Origin: Hippopus hippopus
Taxonomy: Eukaryota; Mollusca; Bivalvia; Cardiida; Cardiidae
DNA: 64,000 nucleotides
Assembly (NCBI GenBank): GCA_946811185.2
Contig: OX328112.1
Location: 31,899,562 to 31,963,561 of the forward strand
Reading direction: 5' to 3'
Shown here in pieces: positions 42,833 to 53,750 of this stretch. Below the pieces are notes generated by a model. The model had not been told where the DNA came from. It did not search any database and was given only the letters and a program-made list of their open reading frames with translations. The position numbers were made by a program, and so were the translations under genes. Every line of letters starts with the position of its first letter. The first letter of the stretch is position 1.

Positions 42833-43750
42833 ATACCCATATTCCACAAAGTTGTTTTCAAATTCATGTGTTGCAATTCTCTCAGAAGGTAATAAATTTT
42901 CAGGCAGCATAAAACAAACACTTTATTAGGTGTAATTCAGGATATATAAATCTGAAAAACTTTGAAAACTTGACAGTCATACAGGAGGAATCAGTCTATG
43001 CTTAAACTTATTTATTTTACATCGACTGAGAAACAACTTTTCGCAACTTATACAAATCTCTTTATTCTACTTCCTGGAAACTACACCATGAATACTTGTG
43101 CTGAATGTGTGGGCCAATGAACAGTGACACGCACTCCCAGGTATCAAACTCAGGACCTTAGGGTCCTTGGGAAGGATTCAGTCTTAGCCCTTTCCTTCTT
43201 CAGTTGGAAACTTGCAAAAGCAACTTGATACATTCAGAGCATTGTAAACTTGGTTTGTAAAATTTCATTGCACAAAGCATCTTAAATATTTCCAAAGCAT
43301 GCAAGTAAGAGTAAAATAGTTTTCATGCAAATAAAACATCACACTGTCAGGGGCGTAACTGCCTTATGCAAAAGCACAGTTGCATACACTTTAAAAAAAA
43401 ACATAATTTTGCCCAAAACCATCACCAGAGGTCACCAAATAACTTTTTCAATTCAAAAATTTTCTCGGGAGAGATCCCCCCCCAAGCCCTCCTCGGAAAT
43501 CTCCCTCCCCTCTCTCGGCACTTCTCAGCAAGGGTATTACCTTTGGTATCACTTTAGGGTACACTTTATTTTGGGCTACCTACAACCCTGATTGTCAAAT
43601 GAAAACAAACCAAAAGAGCAACAAACACCCTTTTAGAGTAAGGCAAACTCCAATGATAATTTGATGCAGCTCATAGTACTTGTAAGTTTTCTCCTAATAT
43701 TTACATTAGTTCTGAATAGATTCATACAAACTAGAGCTGTCACTGAATGT

Positions 43751-43883
43751 GACTTAATACCCCCGCCAGCGCTTTGACAGAAACAGGCAATTATTTGTAC
43801 ACAGACGGACAAACGGACGGACACACTGACAGACAGGGTGATTCCAGTATACCCCCAAAAACATTCATTTTGCGGGGGTATAA
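43751..43883. mobile_element. Short GGGGGTATAA repeat with GGACA microsatellite
   Basis: Second copy of the unit at 17130-17272: ATACCCCCGCCAGCGCTTTG to TTTTGCGGGGGTATAA. The stem ATACCCCCGC/GCGGGGGTAT can close the whole unit. Confidence 0.8.
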
Positions 43884-43990
43884 TAATAGTGCAAAGGCTA
43901 AATTTCAATTTTCTGAAAAATTTGATACCATGACAAAAAGTTATTTGGTTTCCTAAAAAAATGCTTGCCTGAAAATAGTTTACTTCACAT

Positions 43991-44189
43991 GGGCGTAGAC
44001 ACAGGCGCAGCAGGTGCGGCATTTGCCGCACCAATACTTTCGGTTGGTACGGCATGCCGCACCAATAAAATTGGCTGATGCGGTATGATGCCGCACCAAT
44101 AATATGATGCCGCACCCCCCTAGCATAGCTTCGCGCCTTCTGAGCTCAATTTCGCTGCACCAATCGAAATAACATGGCTACGCCTCTGC
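43991..44189. repeat. GC-rich insert with repeated TGCGGCA palindromes
   Basis: GGGCGTAGACACAGGCGCAG to CATGGCTACGCCTCTG, with GGCGTAG/CTACGCC ends. Inside are TGCGGCATTTGCCGCA, TACGGCATGCCGCA and TGCGGTATGATGCCGCA, each followed by CCAATA. GGGGCGTAG-type ends resemble short hAT derivatives (compare 43351 and 63420), but no target duplication is clear. Confidence 0.5.
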
Positions 44190-44451
44190 TTCAGGAGTGA
44201 ACAATGTCATTACCTGTGGGTGTCAGAGACCTTTTTTCATGGGAAAGCATTCCTAAGAAACCAACTAAATTTGGTCACGATGTCAAACATAAAAGAAAAA
44301 TAAAAGTATGGCGGAAACTCCTACAAATCTATTATAGTATGATGTAAATATTTGGAGAGAAAATCCTTACTTTTCAAACAACAAGAATTGCATTAAACAG
44401 TGTCATAGGTTTGCCACAATGTTTCAGGTGCTTTTGAAGACTGTGTAGATT

Positions 44452-44672
44452 ATCACTTTACCAAACGACAGCATTTCAGATCCAATTTGGAAGCATTTGC
44501 AGACAGCAAAAAAGAATAGCTCAGAAGATGATCTTTGTCTTTGAAAGGGAAGAAAACATTATGGAAAAAGGAGAAAATGCCAGTTTCCAGCATTTTCTCC
44601 TTTTTCCCCAGTTTTTTCAAAAGCTTTCTTCTTCAGGGTTGTTAAAACTCAGGATTATTTGGTAAAGGGTAA
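44452..44672 (+). repeat. TTAA hairpin MITE
   Basis: ATCACTTTACCAAACGACAG to GATTATTTGGTAAAGGGTAA; hairpin around CAGTTTCCAG. Confidence 0.85.
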
Positions 44673-44730
44673 ACTTTGGTAAAATGACAGTTTGAAAAAG
44701 CACCTGTAAAATGTCCTCAACAGTTTGCAG

Positions 44731-44940
44731 GTGAACACTTCACCAAAAATTCCTGTTTTAAATATGCATCTGTAGGGGCCTGAGGTACCCAGCATTTTCT
44801 CATTTTCTACCCAATGTTTACAACCTTTTCAAAGACAAATTATGCCATCTTTTTTATCTTTTTTTTTCTTTTTCAAACTTTCATCGGCAATAGCTTTCAA
44901 TATGAACTAAAATTTGGTTCCCTGGTTCAGAGTGATTATT
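44731..44940 (-). repeat. TTAA hairpin MITE, diverged
   Basis: AACACTTCACCAAAAATTCC, a half hairpin with CAGCATTTTCTCATTTTC, and a diverged A arm. Confidence 0.6.
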
Positions 44941-45109
44941 AGTAAAACAATTGAGTGTAAAACCATGCAATCTGTGCTAAACAGGTATGAATGTAACTAT
45001 ATAACATGATCAAATTAAGGTAAAAATTTAACCAAATAAATGAATAATGAATCTTTTAAGCTCAGATTTTCTGTATCCCTGCTTGTAAACCCTTAGGCTG
45101 CTAAGTGCC

Positions 45110-45205
45110 ACTGAAGGACCTTCTGCTGACAATGTATATAAAGATTACACTGCACAGAATATGCAGACCAATCTTGTACCTACAATGTCTGACAAGGAGA
45201 TATTT
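45110..45205. repeat. GATCAAGATCAGACTGCACA hairpin repeat, diverged
   Basis: AGATTACACTGCACAGAATA and TGCAGACCAATCTTGTACCT, followed by TCTGACAAGGAGATATTTTC. This tail is shared with 52600 and 53740. Confidence 0.6.
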
Positions 45206-45720
45206 TCCCGCCAAAATGACTGAAATATCAACATTTGGGTTTTTATTAATGCCTTGAAATTTTCATCTATCTAGCAGGTTAAGGGTTAAAAAAAATGTTG
45301 GAAAAGGGTTCTTTCTGAACATTCCAAAAATAGATTTCAGAATGCTATCAAATGATGATGTTAATATCAAATACTTCTGATTTGGTTTAAATGAGATTGT
45401 GTTTCTATTTCTGGCTGAAACTCGCAGAATTTTGTTTGGAAAATATTACACTATGGAACATAACCATCACCAAGCTTTTAATGTTACTAAATTCTTTTTT
45501 CCTACATTATAAATTACAGGGAAACAAGATTATGAATATTCTAAACTACAAGTAAGAATTATCTTGATATTCACACCATGTAGCAGTTTTAGTGTAAATT
45601 TAAAATAAACTAGTTCTCCTTTTACCATGGTGTTTTCAAAAGTTGTCTCGCAATTGTTTTCTAACATGTTTAGCTCTACCCTTACAACAATGAGGAAACT
45701 GAACCGACATTTTCCATAAT

Positions 45721-45983
45721 TGGCCTGCAACACGCGAAAAGGGGCTTTCGGACATTTGCATAAAGTGTCATCTCGGATCAGCCTGCGCAGTCTGTGCAGG
45801 CTAATCTGAAACGACACTTTCCGTTTTTATATAATTTTCTGTTTTGCACAAGTCTACTGTAGCACAAAATCTAATGTAGTTGTAGAGTGCCATCTTGGAT
45901 CAGCCTGCGCAGTCTGTGCAGGCTGATCCGAGACGACACTTTAGACAAATGTCCGAATGCCCCTTTTCACGTGTTGCAAGCCG
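45721..45983. repeat. GGCCTGCAACACG palindromic MITE, best copy
   Basis: TGGCCTGCAACACGCGAAAA to TTTTCACGTGTTGCAAGCCG. Two internal hairpins (CAGCCTGCGCAGTCTGTGCA and GGCTG on each side) are flanked by AAAGTGTC/GACACTTT and separated by TTTGCACAAGTCTACTGTAG. Confidence 0.88.
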
Positions 45984-46059
45984 TATGTAATAGATGTACT
46001 GTCAGACCAAAAATAATAGCAATTTCAGGGTTTGCTCTTCATCATAATGTTTCAACACA

Positions 46060-46145
46060 GCTGACAGTGTGAATCAAAGATCAGACTGCACATTCTGTGC
46101 AATCTGATCTTGATCCACATTGGTTGCGATGGCAACTTAAGTAAT
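46060..46145. repeat. GATCAAGATCAGACTGCACA hairpin repeat
   Basis: GTGTGAATCAAAGATCAGAC and ATCTGATCTTGATCCACATT around TGCACATTCTGTGCA. Confidence 0.75.
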
Positions 46146-46445
46146 GCAAGGTGCTTCAAGAGTTTTTTCCCATATTTTGCAAGTCAGTGACATGCCAGTT
46201 TAATGATAATTCATTGCCTTGTTTCTTTTATAAACTTTTTTTCTATAAACTTTTTCTCCACTTTGTATATAATCTGATCATTAGAAGGCCATTCTTCCAT
46301 ATATGGAAGAGCTTATTTCATCTACTGAGGGTGCTTAGTCACAGGTGCTTACAAATCACACACAGTCTCATTCATATTACCTGTTTTGATAGTTTCATCT
46401 GAAAGTTACAAATGAATACTTATTATCACTAGTTGATGGGGTTCT

Positions 46446-46674
46446 TTAACCCTTTACCACACAATGCCAACTTTTAACAGCCCTGGGAAGGAAGCCTTTT
46501 GAAAACATTGTAGGAAAAGGAGAAAAGGCTGGTTACCAGCATTTTCTCCTTTTCCCACAATGTTTTCTACCTTATCATAGAAAAATTGCACCATTTGAGC
46601 CACATTGAAATTGTCATCTGCAAATGCTTTCAATTGGGACGAGGCTAAAATTTTGTCATCTGGTAAAGAGTTAA
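46446..46674 (-). repeat. TTAA hairpin MITE, full length
   Basis: TTAACCCTTTACCACACAAT to CATCTGGTAAAGAGTTAA. The hairpin centre GGTTACC is flipped relative to orientation. Confidence 0.93.
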
Positions 46675-47042
46675 AGTTTGTAAGATAATGAAAATTGGCA
46701 TGTAATCCTTACAGTGACAAAATCAAATATCAAAAAATTTGAAGAATGTGGTGGTGTGAAAATAGTCACAAAATGTAGAAGGCATGCATTTCATGTTGAA
46801 TTTCTTGAAAAAGGCATTAGCCGAAATATTGAAGACAAAGTATATATTTTTATATTGTGTATCATTCATTCCCTTAGGAATGTTAAGTGGATTTAACATC
46901 AAATATAAAGGAAAAAGAAGACAAGTAACAGCCATGCTAGATGCCAGAATGTATAATCATAGTAGACAGTGTAAATACAAAATCAGACTGCACAAAAGAA
47001 CAGCCTGATCTTGATCTATGCTGGCCCATTAATAACAGACAC

Positions 47043-47261
47043 TTAACCCTTTACCATACAGTTCAAGAGTTTAGAAGACCCTGAAAAAAAGGGGTTTGAC
47101 AACAATGTGCAAATTGGAGAAAATGCTAGTAAACAGCATTTTTTTGTTTTTCAACAATGGCTTTTTCTCTCTGAAGAAGTCTTTACTTCATAGTTAATTT
47201 GTTGTCTGTGAATACTTTCAATTGGACATGTCTAATTTTTTGTCACCTGGTAAAGTGTTAA
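47043..47261 (-). repeat. TTAA hairpin MITE
   Basis: TTAACCCTTTACCATACAGT to CACCTGGTAAAGTGTTAA; hairpin decayed. Confidence 0.85.
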
Positions 47262-47439
47262 CAGATCAAGTACTCCTATGGCATTCAGTTTCTACAAGGG
47301 ATGTAACACTGTCTTTCAGAAACTGTACCACAGAGATAGAGTTTTTTCCCTTGTCCTAAGAAACCAAAATCCAAAGTTCTTTCCTTTTTTCTGAGAACCA
47401 GTTGTTATACTTTAACTTAAAATTACTGTTTACAGATTG

Positions 47440-47590
47440 ATCCCTTGTTCTTATGAACACTGTAGTGGCAGTGGAAAATGCTTGTGACAAACATTTTCTC
47501 CTTTTCATAAAATGTTTTCAACTACATGTAGTTCAGCACAAATCAAATCTGATGAGCTGCATGTAATTTGTTGTCCGTGAATGATTCCAG
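47440..47590 (-). repeat. TTAA hairpin MITE, ends lost
   Basis: GATCCCTTGTTCTTATGAAC, AAATGCTTGTGACAAACATT and TTTGTTGTCCGTGAATGATT. Confidence 0.6.
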
Positions 47591-47662
47591 GATTTTTTCT
47601 GCTGCAAAGTTAGATATCCATGTTATGAGGAAAGATTTCAATGACGTGTAGTGGCCAACATT

Positions 47663-47975
47663 TTTAAAACATCATAGATATAAGTTGGTAGCGCACAGGA
47701 CTTGAGAACAGGGGCTTGCTGGTTCGATACCCGCCTGGCTTGGCAAATTTTTTCTGAGGATTGATGATAGTCATTGCAACAGGATTCTTTACCCTCTCAC
47801 TGTTGACCATTGTTTCAACAATGAATTGGTGGGAAAGCAGCCAGTAGCTTAGAAAGAATAGTGGGGAGTACTGGTAAAAACAAACTCCAGGAAAGCATGG
47901 AAAGGTTAACTGGCCACTGTGATGTAACTGAAATAATGTTTAAAATGGTGTTAACGACACCAAACATACATGAAC
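47663..47975 (+). mobile_element. SINE-1 copy with tRNA-like head
   Basis: Head: AAGTTGGTAGCGCACAGGAC, GGGGCTTGCTGGTTCGATAC and CCGCC (B box GGTTCGATACC). Body: TGAGGATTGATGATAGTCAT, GAAAGCAGCCAGTAGCTTAG, CTCCAGGAAAGCATGG and GATGTAACTGAAATAATG. Tail: GTTAACGACACCAAACATAC. Confidence 0.9.
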
Positions 47976-48018
47976 CCTTTGCTTCTCTTTTTTAAATCAG
48001 AACTCCTGACCTCCTTTC

Positions 48019-48226
48019 TTTAACTCTTTGCCACACAATATATTTAAAACTTGTCCAGATTGAAAGCATTTACAGATGACAAATTAGATATGGCTCATCA
48101 GGTGGGATTTGTCTGGGTAGCAAACATTGTGGGAAAAGGGGAAGTGCTGGTAACAAGCATTTTCTCCTTTTTCCTTAATGTTTTCAAAAGCCTTTATTAA
48201 ACACAGAATTGTTTGGTAGAAGGATA
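48019..48226 (+). repeat. TTAA hairpin MITE
   Basis: TTAACTCTTTGCCACACAAT to GAATTGTTTGGTAGAAGGATAA, with a shortened B arm. Confidence 0.82.
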
Positions 48227-48248
48227 ACTGAGGTGACTTATTTACAAA

Positions 48249-48440
48249 GGGTTCCTGAATGGCTCAGTGGTAAAGTGTAGGACTCATTACCGGGAAGCCC
48301 AGGGTTAGAGCCTCATTGGAAGCACTGGGTTTTCATGGAAGTGTCCTCGGGCACGACAATTTTTAACGACCCCCGACCAGTGAAACACAGGACAAACATG
48401 GATATATGAGCTGTAGCTGTGATATGTCCGAAATAATGTT
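48249..48440 (+). mobile_element. SINE-3 copy interrupted by SINE-2
   Basis: tRNA-like head TGAATGGCTCAGTGGTAAAG and CCCAGGGTTAGAGCCTC. The body runs from AAGTGTCCTCGGGCACGACA to ATGTCCGAAATAATGTT. Its next bases, GAAAGTCGCTTA, are duplicated around the SINE-2 insertion. A body fragment of the same family lies at 58840-58955. Confidence 0.8.
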
Positions 48441-48734
48441 GAAAGTCGCTTAGATGGTTGGTTGTATTGGGATTTAACGCCACTTTAACAGCTAAGGTCA
48501 TATTATGGCGGACAGTGACGCACATGTGTTTCCTGGCTTTCTCACACCAGTACTAACACAACTGTCTTTCCAAAGCCACCGACTACTTTTCTCACATGCT
48601 TCAGCAGAGGTGAGAGGCGAAAATACGCCAGAAAGAAAGTTCGCCTCAATCGGGTATCGAACTCACAACCGCCAGGTCATGAGTCCGACACGCTCACCAC
48701 TGAGCCACCCGGGCGAGGCACTGAAAGTCGCTTA
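48441..48734 (-). mobile_element. SINE-2 copy with 12-bp target-site duplication
   Basis: GAAAGTCGCTTA at 48441-48452 and again at 48723-48734. Minus-strand head: GCCCGGGTGGCTCAGTGGTG, then GGCGGTTGTGAGTTCGATAC and CCG. A long identical duplication is the mark of LINE-mediated insertion and indicates a fairly recent event. Confidence 0.93.
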
Positions 48735-48757
48735 CAACACATTCAATAAAACAATCA

Positions 48758-48875
48758 TTAACCCTTCACTCCACAGTGTTTTCTATCCTTTCCAAATCAA
48801 GTTTTAAATTTTCAGTCATATTTATTTTGTTGTTTGCAAATGCTTTCAAATTTGGACTAATCATTACCCTTAAAT
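48758..48875 (-). repeat. TTAA hairpin MITE, B arm and hairpin deleted
   Basis: TTAACCCTTCACTCCACAGT jumps straight to TGTTTTCTATCC and the A arm. Confidence 0.7.
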
Positions 48876-48954
48876 ACCCAAATAAACACAATAGATATTT
48901 TCATTCTAGAGTAAGGCCCAGATAACTGCACTTTTGAGGCTGCCTGTTAATCTG

Positions 48955-49045
48955 TACTGTTTCAGCAAAGTGGACAGTGTAGATCAAAGATCAGACTGCA
49001 TGTTTTGTGCAGTCTGATCTTACTCTACATTAGCCTTAAAGCCAC
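48955..49045. repeat. GATCAAGATCAGACTGCACA hairpin repeat
   Basis: GTGTAGATCAAAGATCAGAC and GTCTGATCTTACTCTACATT around a TGCA-rich loop. Confidence 0.75.
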
Positions 49046-49149
49046 CTGTAAGAGTTAAACCTTGTTGTTTGATAAAGAGTCAATAAGGTTTTACCAAATG
49101 ACCTACAGTATTGCCCCAGGTGATACATATTCCATCTCATCCTAGACAT

Positions 49150-49452
49150 CGATTGATCGATTGTATGGTGTTTAATGCCTTTTTAAACATTATTTAAATT
49201 ATATTGCAGCGGCCAATGCACCTATGCATGCTTTCCTGGAGTTTCCTGTTACCAGTACTCCCTTCAATATTCTTTCCAAGCCACTAGCTGCTTTCCCTCA
49301 TAACCATCATCGAAACAATAGTTAGCGGTGAGAGTGGAGTGAATCCTGTCACAATGACTATCATCAATCCTCAGAAAGAAATTGGCCAAGCCGGGATTCC
49401 AACTAGCGATCTCCTGCATGCACGCTATCGACTGAGCTACCGGGGCTCGGCA
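49150..49452 (-). mobile_element. SINE-1 copy, nearly complete
   Basis: Tail GATTGATCGATTGTATGGTG; head on the minus strand GCCCCGGTAGCTCAGTCGAT and AGCG, then GGAATCCCGGCTTGGCC. A and B boxes are readable. Confidence 0.9.
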
Positions 49453-49573
49453 GACATACTCAAGACAATCATGTTAACAAGGTTCATGAAACCGAGTCAA
49501 ATTTTACTGAATATGAAAAAAAAAAAAAACTAATCCCTTTATTTGGCGGATTTTCCTTTTATAGTGAGAATTA

Positions 49574-49859
49574 TATGAGCCATGTTCTGGAAAAAGGGGG
49601 TTTAATGTATCTCTCTGATACATTATACCAAGCAATTCACCAGATAATTATGGATCTATAAAACCCACTTTGTCTAACAACCAAACAAATTTTTAGGTTG
49701 AATGGTCATCTTGTACATATAGAAAATTAACCAAAAGCAGAAAGTTTCAACCCTGGTCAGCCTGTGCAGATTGTGCAGGCTGTCCTTGGATCAATATGTT
49801 TTACAAATGCATTAAACCCCTTTTTCACAATGCGTGGCTCATATGGATTCAGCCACATA
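49574..49859. repeat. Palindromic ATGAGCCATG repeat, full copy
   Basis: ATGAGCCATGTTCTGGAAAA and right inverse ATGAGCCACGCATTGTGAAA, both continuing AGGGG(G)TTTAATG. Core CAGCCTGTGCAGATTGTGCA. Confidence 0.75.
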
Positions 49860-49918
49860 CTCATAAATGCAATTAGGCATATTATAATATGTCTCAAGAT
49901 AACTTGTGCCATATTGGG

Positions 49919-50133
49919 TTTACTTTTTACCAAACTATCGCCTGTTTTAACAAGATTGAAAAAGAAGGTTTTAGAAAACATTGAGGGAAAAAGAGAAAAT
50001 GCTGGTTACCAGCATTTTCTCCTTTTCCCACAAAGTTTTCTACCCTATCAAAGATTTGAGCCATATTTAATTTGTCATCTGCACATGACTTGAATTTCGA
50101 CAAGTTCAAAATTTTGTTCTTTGGTAAAGAGTT
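49919..50133 (-). repeat. TTAA hairpin MITE
   Basis: TTTACTTTTTACCAAACTAT to TTCTTTGGTAAAGAGTT. The hairpin centre GGTTACC is flipped relative to orientation. Confidence 0.87.
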
Positions 50134-50504
50134 CAATATTAGATCACAATTTTGTCATGATCAACTTCTGGAAAACATCAAAGCAGACATTCCATCTACA
50201 AAGCTGTTTTCTTACACACAGCACCATAACAAACAGCATTTTGTCTCTCCTAGTAACAGGCATTGTGGCATTGTGTTCAGAATAAACATCATTAGTATCC
50301 CCTGTCATGTTGCCTGGCAACACAATTTTGTAGTAATTATGATGTTTCAAACAGAGAAAAAAATCACATAGTAGGTGAAAATTATACTTTGTTTAAAAAG
50401 GACAACCGACACAGAACATTGTGACCACTTCCTACAAAAAAAAGAGGGTTATTTTAGCCCAGTACAGCTTCTCTAGCTTACAAAGCCAGTGTACCATTAT
50501 TTGA

Positions 50505-50790
50505 GTGGCACTCTGGCAAAACGGGTTTTAATGTATCTCCGTGATGCATCATACCAAGAAAGTAATTGTGTAATTCTTGATCCATAAAATATATTTCGTT
50601 TTAACTGACTTAATCATAAGTCAGACTGGTTCTTGGAAATGCAGAAAATTTACCAAAAGCAAGAAGCTTTGACTAAGGTCGACCTGCACAGGTTGATAAA
50701 GGTCAGAACTTTTTGCAGATGCTTTTTATCACACAGGGTGACTCAATTATAACTGGCAAGGAGTTTAATGCGAGCTATCAGAATGTTAAA
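50505..50790. repeat. Palindromic ATGAGCCATG-type repeat, diverged
   Basis: GGCAAAACGGGTTTTAATGT, TCCGTGATGCATCATACCAA and GACCTGCACAGGTTGATAAA. Confidence 0.55.
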
Positions 50791-50834
50791 TTATATAAAT
50801 AGACTTTTCCAGTTAGGATAACACCAAAATGCAT

Positions 50835-51070
50835 AATGCATGTCAGTACCGATGCTCAGCTGCAGGTGCTTTTTAGAGTAAACAAAAAAGGGGCCTACCT
50901 CTGTCAAAATGAGATTTAGCTGCCCCACTAGTATGGGTTCCCTATTTTAAATTAAACAACTTTCCTAAGTTTGAAGTAAATACCTTCAATAATAAAAGAG
51001 ATAATGGAAAAAATGTCAAAGTTTGGGCACCACGACAATAACTTGAGAGATTTTTTTTAAAGACAGCCAA
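50835..51070. repeat. AACAAGAGCACC-type repeat, second copy
   Basis: CATGTCAGTACCGATGCTCA, GCTGCAGGTGCTTTTTAGAG and AAGTAAATACCTTCAATAAT, parallel to 750-930. Confidence 0.5.
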
Positions 51071-51215
51071 GCTATAAATCTTACTGTCCAACCCTGATCC
51101 TTAAACTGCACTGTCCAAAATGTTGAGGTAATTTCATTCAAAAATAACCCCAGATAGGTCTCTGCCAAATTTCTATCAAATCAAGAAGTATACATGGAGA
51201 ATAAACTGAACTTAC

Positions 51216-51281
51216 GAGAAAGCTGTCCATTGCGAGAGTTGACATTTGTGTCATCTTTTGCTTTTTCTGGCGGATTGGCCA
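51216..51281 (-). CDS. PDE1: PDE1 N-terminal small exon (residues 1-22 of the visible protein)
   Basis: A 66-nt exon with acceptor ATTTCAG and donor C/GTAAGT. It starts with two bases of a split codon, reads ANPPEKAKDDTNVNSRNGQL, and ends with one base that completes Arg with the next exon. Both ends are phase 1, so it could be skipped without a frameshift. The peptide is polar and probably disordered, and I recognise no motif in it. N-termini of PDE1 isoforms vary, so conservation cannot be judged from one sequence. Support is the clean splice sites and exact phase match to the exon at 41634. It contains no usable ATG, so at least one more 5' exon must exist. Confidence 0.6.
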
Positions 51282-51326
51282 CTGAAATTATACAAAGAAA
51301 ACAGAAATAATTACAAAATATACTTT

Positions 51327-51544
51327 AATCCTTCACCAGACAATAAAATTTTAGGCTGGCCCAGATCAAAAGTATTTGCAGCAACAAATAAAACATGGCT
51401 CAAACAATGGGATATTGTTTGTAAGGTTTGCAAACATAGTGGAAAATAGAGAAAATGCTGGTTACCAGATGACAAAATAAATCTTTTTCCCACAATGCTT
51501 TCTTTCTCAAGGATGTTAAAACTGGATTATTTGTAATAGGTAAA
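51327..51544 (+). repeat. TTAA hairpin MITE, diverged
   Basis: TTAATCCTTCACCAGACAAT to GATTATTTGTAATAGGTAA. The right hairpin arm is replaced by A-arm-like AGATGACAAAATAAATC. Starts 45 bp upstream of the acceptor of exon 51281. Confidence 0.75.
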
Positions 51545-52524
51545 ACCACAGGTTCATCAACTTCTGTAGTGTTTCAGCCAGAATTTCTGACAATGTTGCT
51601 CAAAGATCACACTGAAATGTTCTTTTCAGTCAAGTCTGAAGCCTCAGAACAGTTTTCACTGCATAGTTTGCTTTTTGCTTTTGTGATCAAGATCAGACTG
51701 CACAAAATGTACTATCTTTACTTCTATTTTCACTGTAAACTTCTAATGCTGAAATATAGTGCTCACAAGAAGCTGAGAAATTACAAATATCTGGGCCTTT
51801 GTCTTTGACTGGAAACTTGATACTTTGCTTATTTTATACTGAGTAGGTTACTGTATAAGTGGAAATTTTTGAGACGTGGAAATTTTTGCGATTTTGCGAA
51901 TTTGACAAATTCGCCAACTTTTCTGTTCATGTATTTTACCACAAGTATACTAATAAATAACAAGTGTCTTGAATTCACAAACATTTCTGTTTGCAAAATG
52001 TCCGTAATCTGTTATTCACAAAATTTTTGACATGCGTATATATCCACGTATACAGTATTCTGCAATGTCCGCAACAGGAGCCAGGGTCTGAAGAAATAAA
52101 ACTGTATTTCTTACAGGAAACATATACCCCAAGAGAGAAAGAACAAGGAGATGTAATTTGTTTCACATTTTCACCAGCTAACCCAATACCATTCAATGTC
52201 CCACATTTTCATGACTCTCAGAAAGAAAACTTGAAATCATTGTGAGAAAAGGAGAAAATGATGGTCAACATGGCCTGAAAAAACTTTCAACCCAGTTCAG
52301 CCTGCAAAGATTGTACATGCCGACCTGGGTCGATACTTTTTTGCAGATGCATTAAGCCCAATGTTCACAGAGCATGGCTCAGGATATTTTCAATAGTAAG
52401 ACAAAACCCATCTTCAGCATGATGGAAAGTACATTATCAGTTTTTTACCAAATATCAGACAGCACAAATTAATTATCAGACTGCAAAGTCTGTGTTCCTT
52501 AACCCTTAGGCTGCCAAGCGTCAC

Positions 52525-52625
52525 TCACTGACCTTTAGCGGACAGCGTAGATCAAGATCAGACTGCACAGAATGTGCAGTCTGATCTTGGATCTACACTG
52601 TCTGAAAAGGAGATACCTTTCCACC
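52525..52625. repeat. GATCAAGATCAGACTGCACA hairpin repeat, near perfect
   Basis: GTAGATCAAGATCAGACTGC and GCAGTCTGATCTTGGATCTA flank ACAGAATGT. Confidence 0.85.
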
Positions 52626-52775
52626 AAAAATACCTTTAAAACAGCAATATTTTGTTTTTACTGTCGGCTTGAAAGTCTCATTTCTTTTATTTTGCAGGAT
52701 AAGGGTTAATCTTGATCTACTTTATCTGCCACAGGTACCTTATGTTACCCTTTTCACAGTGACCAATTAAACCCA

Positions 52776-52990
52776 TTAATCCTATACCACACAATCCCGT
52801 CTATTAATGACCCTGAGAAAGAAGTCCTTTGAAAACATTGTGGGATTAGAGAAAATGCTGGTAACCAGCATTTTCTCCTTTCCCCACAATGTTTTCTACC
52901 CTTCCACAAACAAATTTCCATATTCAAGTCACTTTTATTAATAGGTTTCAACTTGGACTAGTCTAAAATTTTGTGGGCTGGTAAAGAGTT
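52776..52990 (-). repeat. TTAA hairpin MITE
   Basis: TTAATCCTATACCACACAAT to GGGCTGGTAAAGAGTT; intact hairpin around GGTAACC. Confidence 0.88.
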
Positions 52991-53390
52991 TCATTTTAGA
53001 AATAAAACCCAAATAACTGTAACCTCTAGGTAGCTTTTGTCCTGAATGTCCAAGCATAGCAGACAATGAACATCAAAGGTAAGATTGGATGTTTTCTGAT
53101 CTTGATCTGGCCCCAAAGGTGACTTTGGTTATGAAAGGCACCTAAAGGGTAAACAGTTAAACGACCAAAAATTAGTAAACAGCATGTCTCTCACAGTGGG
53201 TGAGGAAAGTCAATTACTCCGGAAAGACAGGGGAAAAAATATCCTTTATACCATTACTTTGTGGCTTGTGGGGAAACATCAAAAACTATTGCTTTGACTT
53301 GTAGCAGAAACTGACCCACATTCTTACCTCCCTTTATGGATAGCATAGCACATGCAAATTAGCGTTGCCTGTAGAGAGTATTAGAAGAGA

Positions 53391-53450
<60 letters not shown>
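53391..53450. repeat. (AT)n(GT)n microsatellite
   Basis: About 28 bp of AT repeat followed by about 32 bp of GT repeat, uninterrupted. Confidence 0.95.
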
Positions 53451-53451
<1 letters not shown>

Positions 53452-53654
53452 CAAGCTTGCATGGAATTAATCCCTACAGCTTACTACAACTCTTACATAG
53501 ATTACATATTTAAGCTAGTTTCCATATAATAGTGCTAAACACTAATCACATTCAAACATTGTAAGTAACTGTCTCATCCTGTATTCTGCTCAGTTTCATA
53601 TTCATATTCATTTTACAAAGGTTGTGAAATAAGTTCTTAACCTCTAGGCTTTTA

Positions 53655-53750
53655 AGCGCGACTCATTGACCTTTTGTGGACAGTGTAGATCAAGATCAGA
53701 CTGCACAGAACGTGCAGTCTGATCTTTGATCTACTCTGTCCAATAAGGAG
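53655..53750. repeat. GATCAAGATCAGACTGCACA hairpin repeat, near perfect
   Basis: GTAGATCAAGATCAGACTGC and GCAGTCTGATCTTTGATCTA around ACAGAACGT. Confidence 0.85.

Larger units (their letters stand above)
1990..51281 (-). other. PDE1: PDE1 gene (Ca2+/calmodulin-dependent cyclic nucleotide phosphodiesterase), 5' end missing
   Basis: Span of twelve coding exons that join in one frame on the minus strand, giving at least 531 residues. The family hydrolyses cAMP and cGMP to 5'-monophosphates and is activated by Ca2+/calmodulin, normally in the cytosol. Seen directly: the PDE1-type regulatory segment (ending near YIDETR), the metal-binding motifs YHNLVH, IHDYEHTGTTN and HCADISHP, and the invariant purine-binding Gln in ESQIGF. 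Each junction is GT-AG with matching phase. Assignment to PDE1 rather than PDE4 or PDE7 rests on the regulatory exon and on EPDAVPTEVRDWLA. Introns range from ~0.9 kb (19523-18609) to ~18 kb (38132-19707) and are full of repeats. The initiator exon and any first calmodulin-binding site were not found and may lie upstream of 51281 or outside the window. Confidence 0.95.

Noticed and set aside
43633..44115. 160-codon minus-strand open frame
   Set aside because: It crosses the boundary between two unrelated repeats (43751-43883 and the GC-rich insert), so it is a chance frame.
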